From Thermodesulfovibrionia bacterium (lineage in GTDB: Bacteria; Nitrospirota; Thermodesulfovibrionia; UBA6902), in NCBI GenBank assembly GCA_947259645.1, contig CAMYND010000037.1:1-43154 (forward strand): a DNA stretch of 43,154 nucleotides, in the 5' to 3' direction. Below the pieces are notes generated by a model. It searched no databases. It had not been told where the DNA came from and worked only from the letters and a program-made list of their open reading frames with translations. How positions within the stretch are numbered: the stretch's first letter is position 1; every line of letters starts with the position of its first letter. This document shows, piece by piece, positions 42,686 to 43,154 of this stretch. Both the position numbers and the translations under genes were made by a program.

Positions 42686-43154
42686 ATGAAATTAATTGTT
42701 ACAGCACTAGCTGTGCTTATCCTGCTTGCTCTGTTTATCCGTTTCCTTGAGCATAAAAGTCTTTACTATCCATTGAGAAAAGTTGAACTCACCCCGGACA
42801 CCATAGGCCTGGCCTATGAGGACGTCACCTTGAGGACTGAAGACGACGTTCAGATAAACGGATGGTTTATCCCCTCTGATCTTCCCCGCGCTACAATCCT
42901 CTTTGCTCATGGCAATGGCGGCAACATAAGCCATCGGCTGGAGAAAATAAAGATATTAAATAACGTGAATGTAAATATATTTATTTTTGACTACCGGGGA
43001 TATGGTCAGAGCGGGGGAAGCCCTTCAGAAGATGGTTTTTATCAAGATGCATCGACTGCGTATGATTATTTGATTAATGTGAAGAAGATTGCGGAGAAGA
43101 ATATCGTTGGCTATGGAGAATCACTGGGCGGTGCCGTGATTATTAAACTGGCAA
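42686..43154 (+). CDS. Alpha/beta hydrolase (3' truncated by window edge)
   Basis: 156 visible codons from the ATG at 42686, open to the window end. Residues ~3-18 form a hydrophobic membrane or signal segment. HGNGGNISHRLEK is the oxyanion-hole region, DYRGYGQSGGSP the strand-4 turn, and GYGESLGG the nucleophile elbow with Ser in GxSxG. This layout fits the BEM46/ABHD13-like alpha/beta hydrolases, predicted membrane-anchored with the catalytic domain outside the cytoplasm. The catalytic Asp and His are beyond the window. Substrate is unknown. Confidence 0.85.
   Translation, partial: MKLIVTALAVLILLALFIRFLEHKSLYYPLRKVELTPDTIGLAYEDVTLRTEDDVQINGWFIPSDLPRATILFAHGNGGNISHRLEKIKILNNVNVNIFIFDYRGYGQSGGSPSEDGFYQDASTAYDYLINVKKIAEKNIVGYGESLGGAVIIKLA

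Noticed and set aside
1-43154. Possible tRNA or rRNA genes, or an integrated mobile element
   Set aside because: No cloverleaf T-loop pattern, rRNA-like sequence, transposase, integrase or attachment site was recognised by eye; a covariance-model search could still find a missed tRNA.

Overview
The window is a dense, mostly housekeeping stretch of a Gram-negative bacterial chromosome. The Gram-negative assignment rests on an MCE/Mla-type outer-membrane lipid-transport protein, a lipobox lipoprotein, an RseP protease and a periplasmic adaptor with an FtsX-type ABC exporter. Gene order (tig-clpP-clpX; infB-ylxP-rbfA-nrnA-truB; rpmE-DUF1385-prfA-prmC-murA-hisD-hisG) together with intermediate GC suggests a Nitrospirota or deltaproteobacterial-type lineage. 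That is an inference from arrangement, not a phylogenetic result. I see no rRNA, tRNA, CRISPR array, transposase, integrase or phage gene.

Layout. 1-7367 (+): end of an MCE protein, a secreted FlgT/CsgG/FG-GAP-like protein, then an isoprenoid/phospholipid/envelope-protease run uppS-cdsA-dxr-rseP and a NUDIX hydrolase. 7406-8745 (-): a stand-alone receiver protein behind a near-consensus sigma70 promoter, and a dienelactone-hydrolase-like lipoprotein. 8928-13278 (+): an ABC ATPase, FtsX-type permease and HlyD-type adaptor forming one export system. 13255-18725 (-): the translation-factor operon infB-ylxP-rbfA-nrnA-truB plus a DUF167 gene. 18937-19619 (+): rpmB and a DciA-like DUF721 gene. 19658-23195 (-): tig-clpP-clpX and a small DsrE-like gene. 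23277-43154 (+): glycosyltransferase, radical SAM/SPASM protein, glmU, glmS, pcrA/uvrD, gatC, panD, yqeY, a NIF3-family gene, dnaG, rpmE, DUF1385, prfA, prmC, murA, hisD, hisG and the start of an alpha/beta hydrolase.

The most unusual observation is that glmU and glmS, neighbours that make UDP-GlcNAc, both carry internal deletions in conserved cores. glmU has lost about 55 nt covering the acetyltransferase NIGAGT/NYDG segment, which shifts the frame; the correct C-terminus continues in another frame to 26824. glmS has lost about 26 codons in frame inside its glutaminase domain. Either this is genuine decay or remodelling of the hexosamine pathway, or the assembly is wrong at two sites about 0.76 kb apart. 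Read mapping would settle it.

Other points of interest are a glycosyltransferase/radical SAM pair followed by a 29-codon ORF with two cysteines, several unrelated short repeat or palindromic elements in the 33-42 kb half (one of which seems to have supplied the C-terminal tail of HisD), and operons lacking customary partners (infB without nusA, gatC without gatA, dnaG without rpoD). I found no clearly new defence or mobile system.
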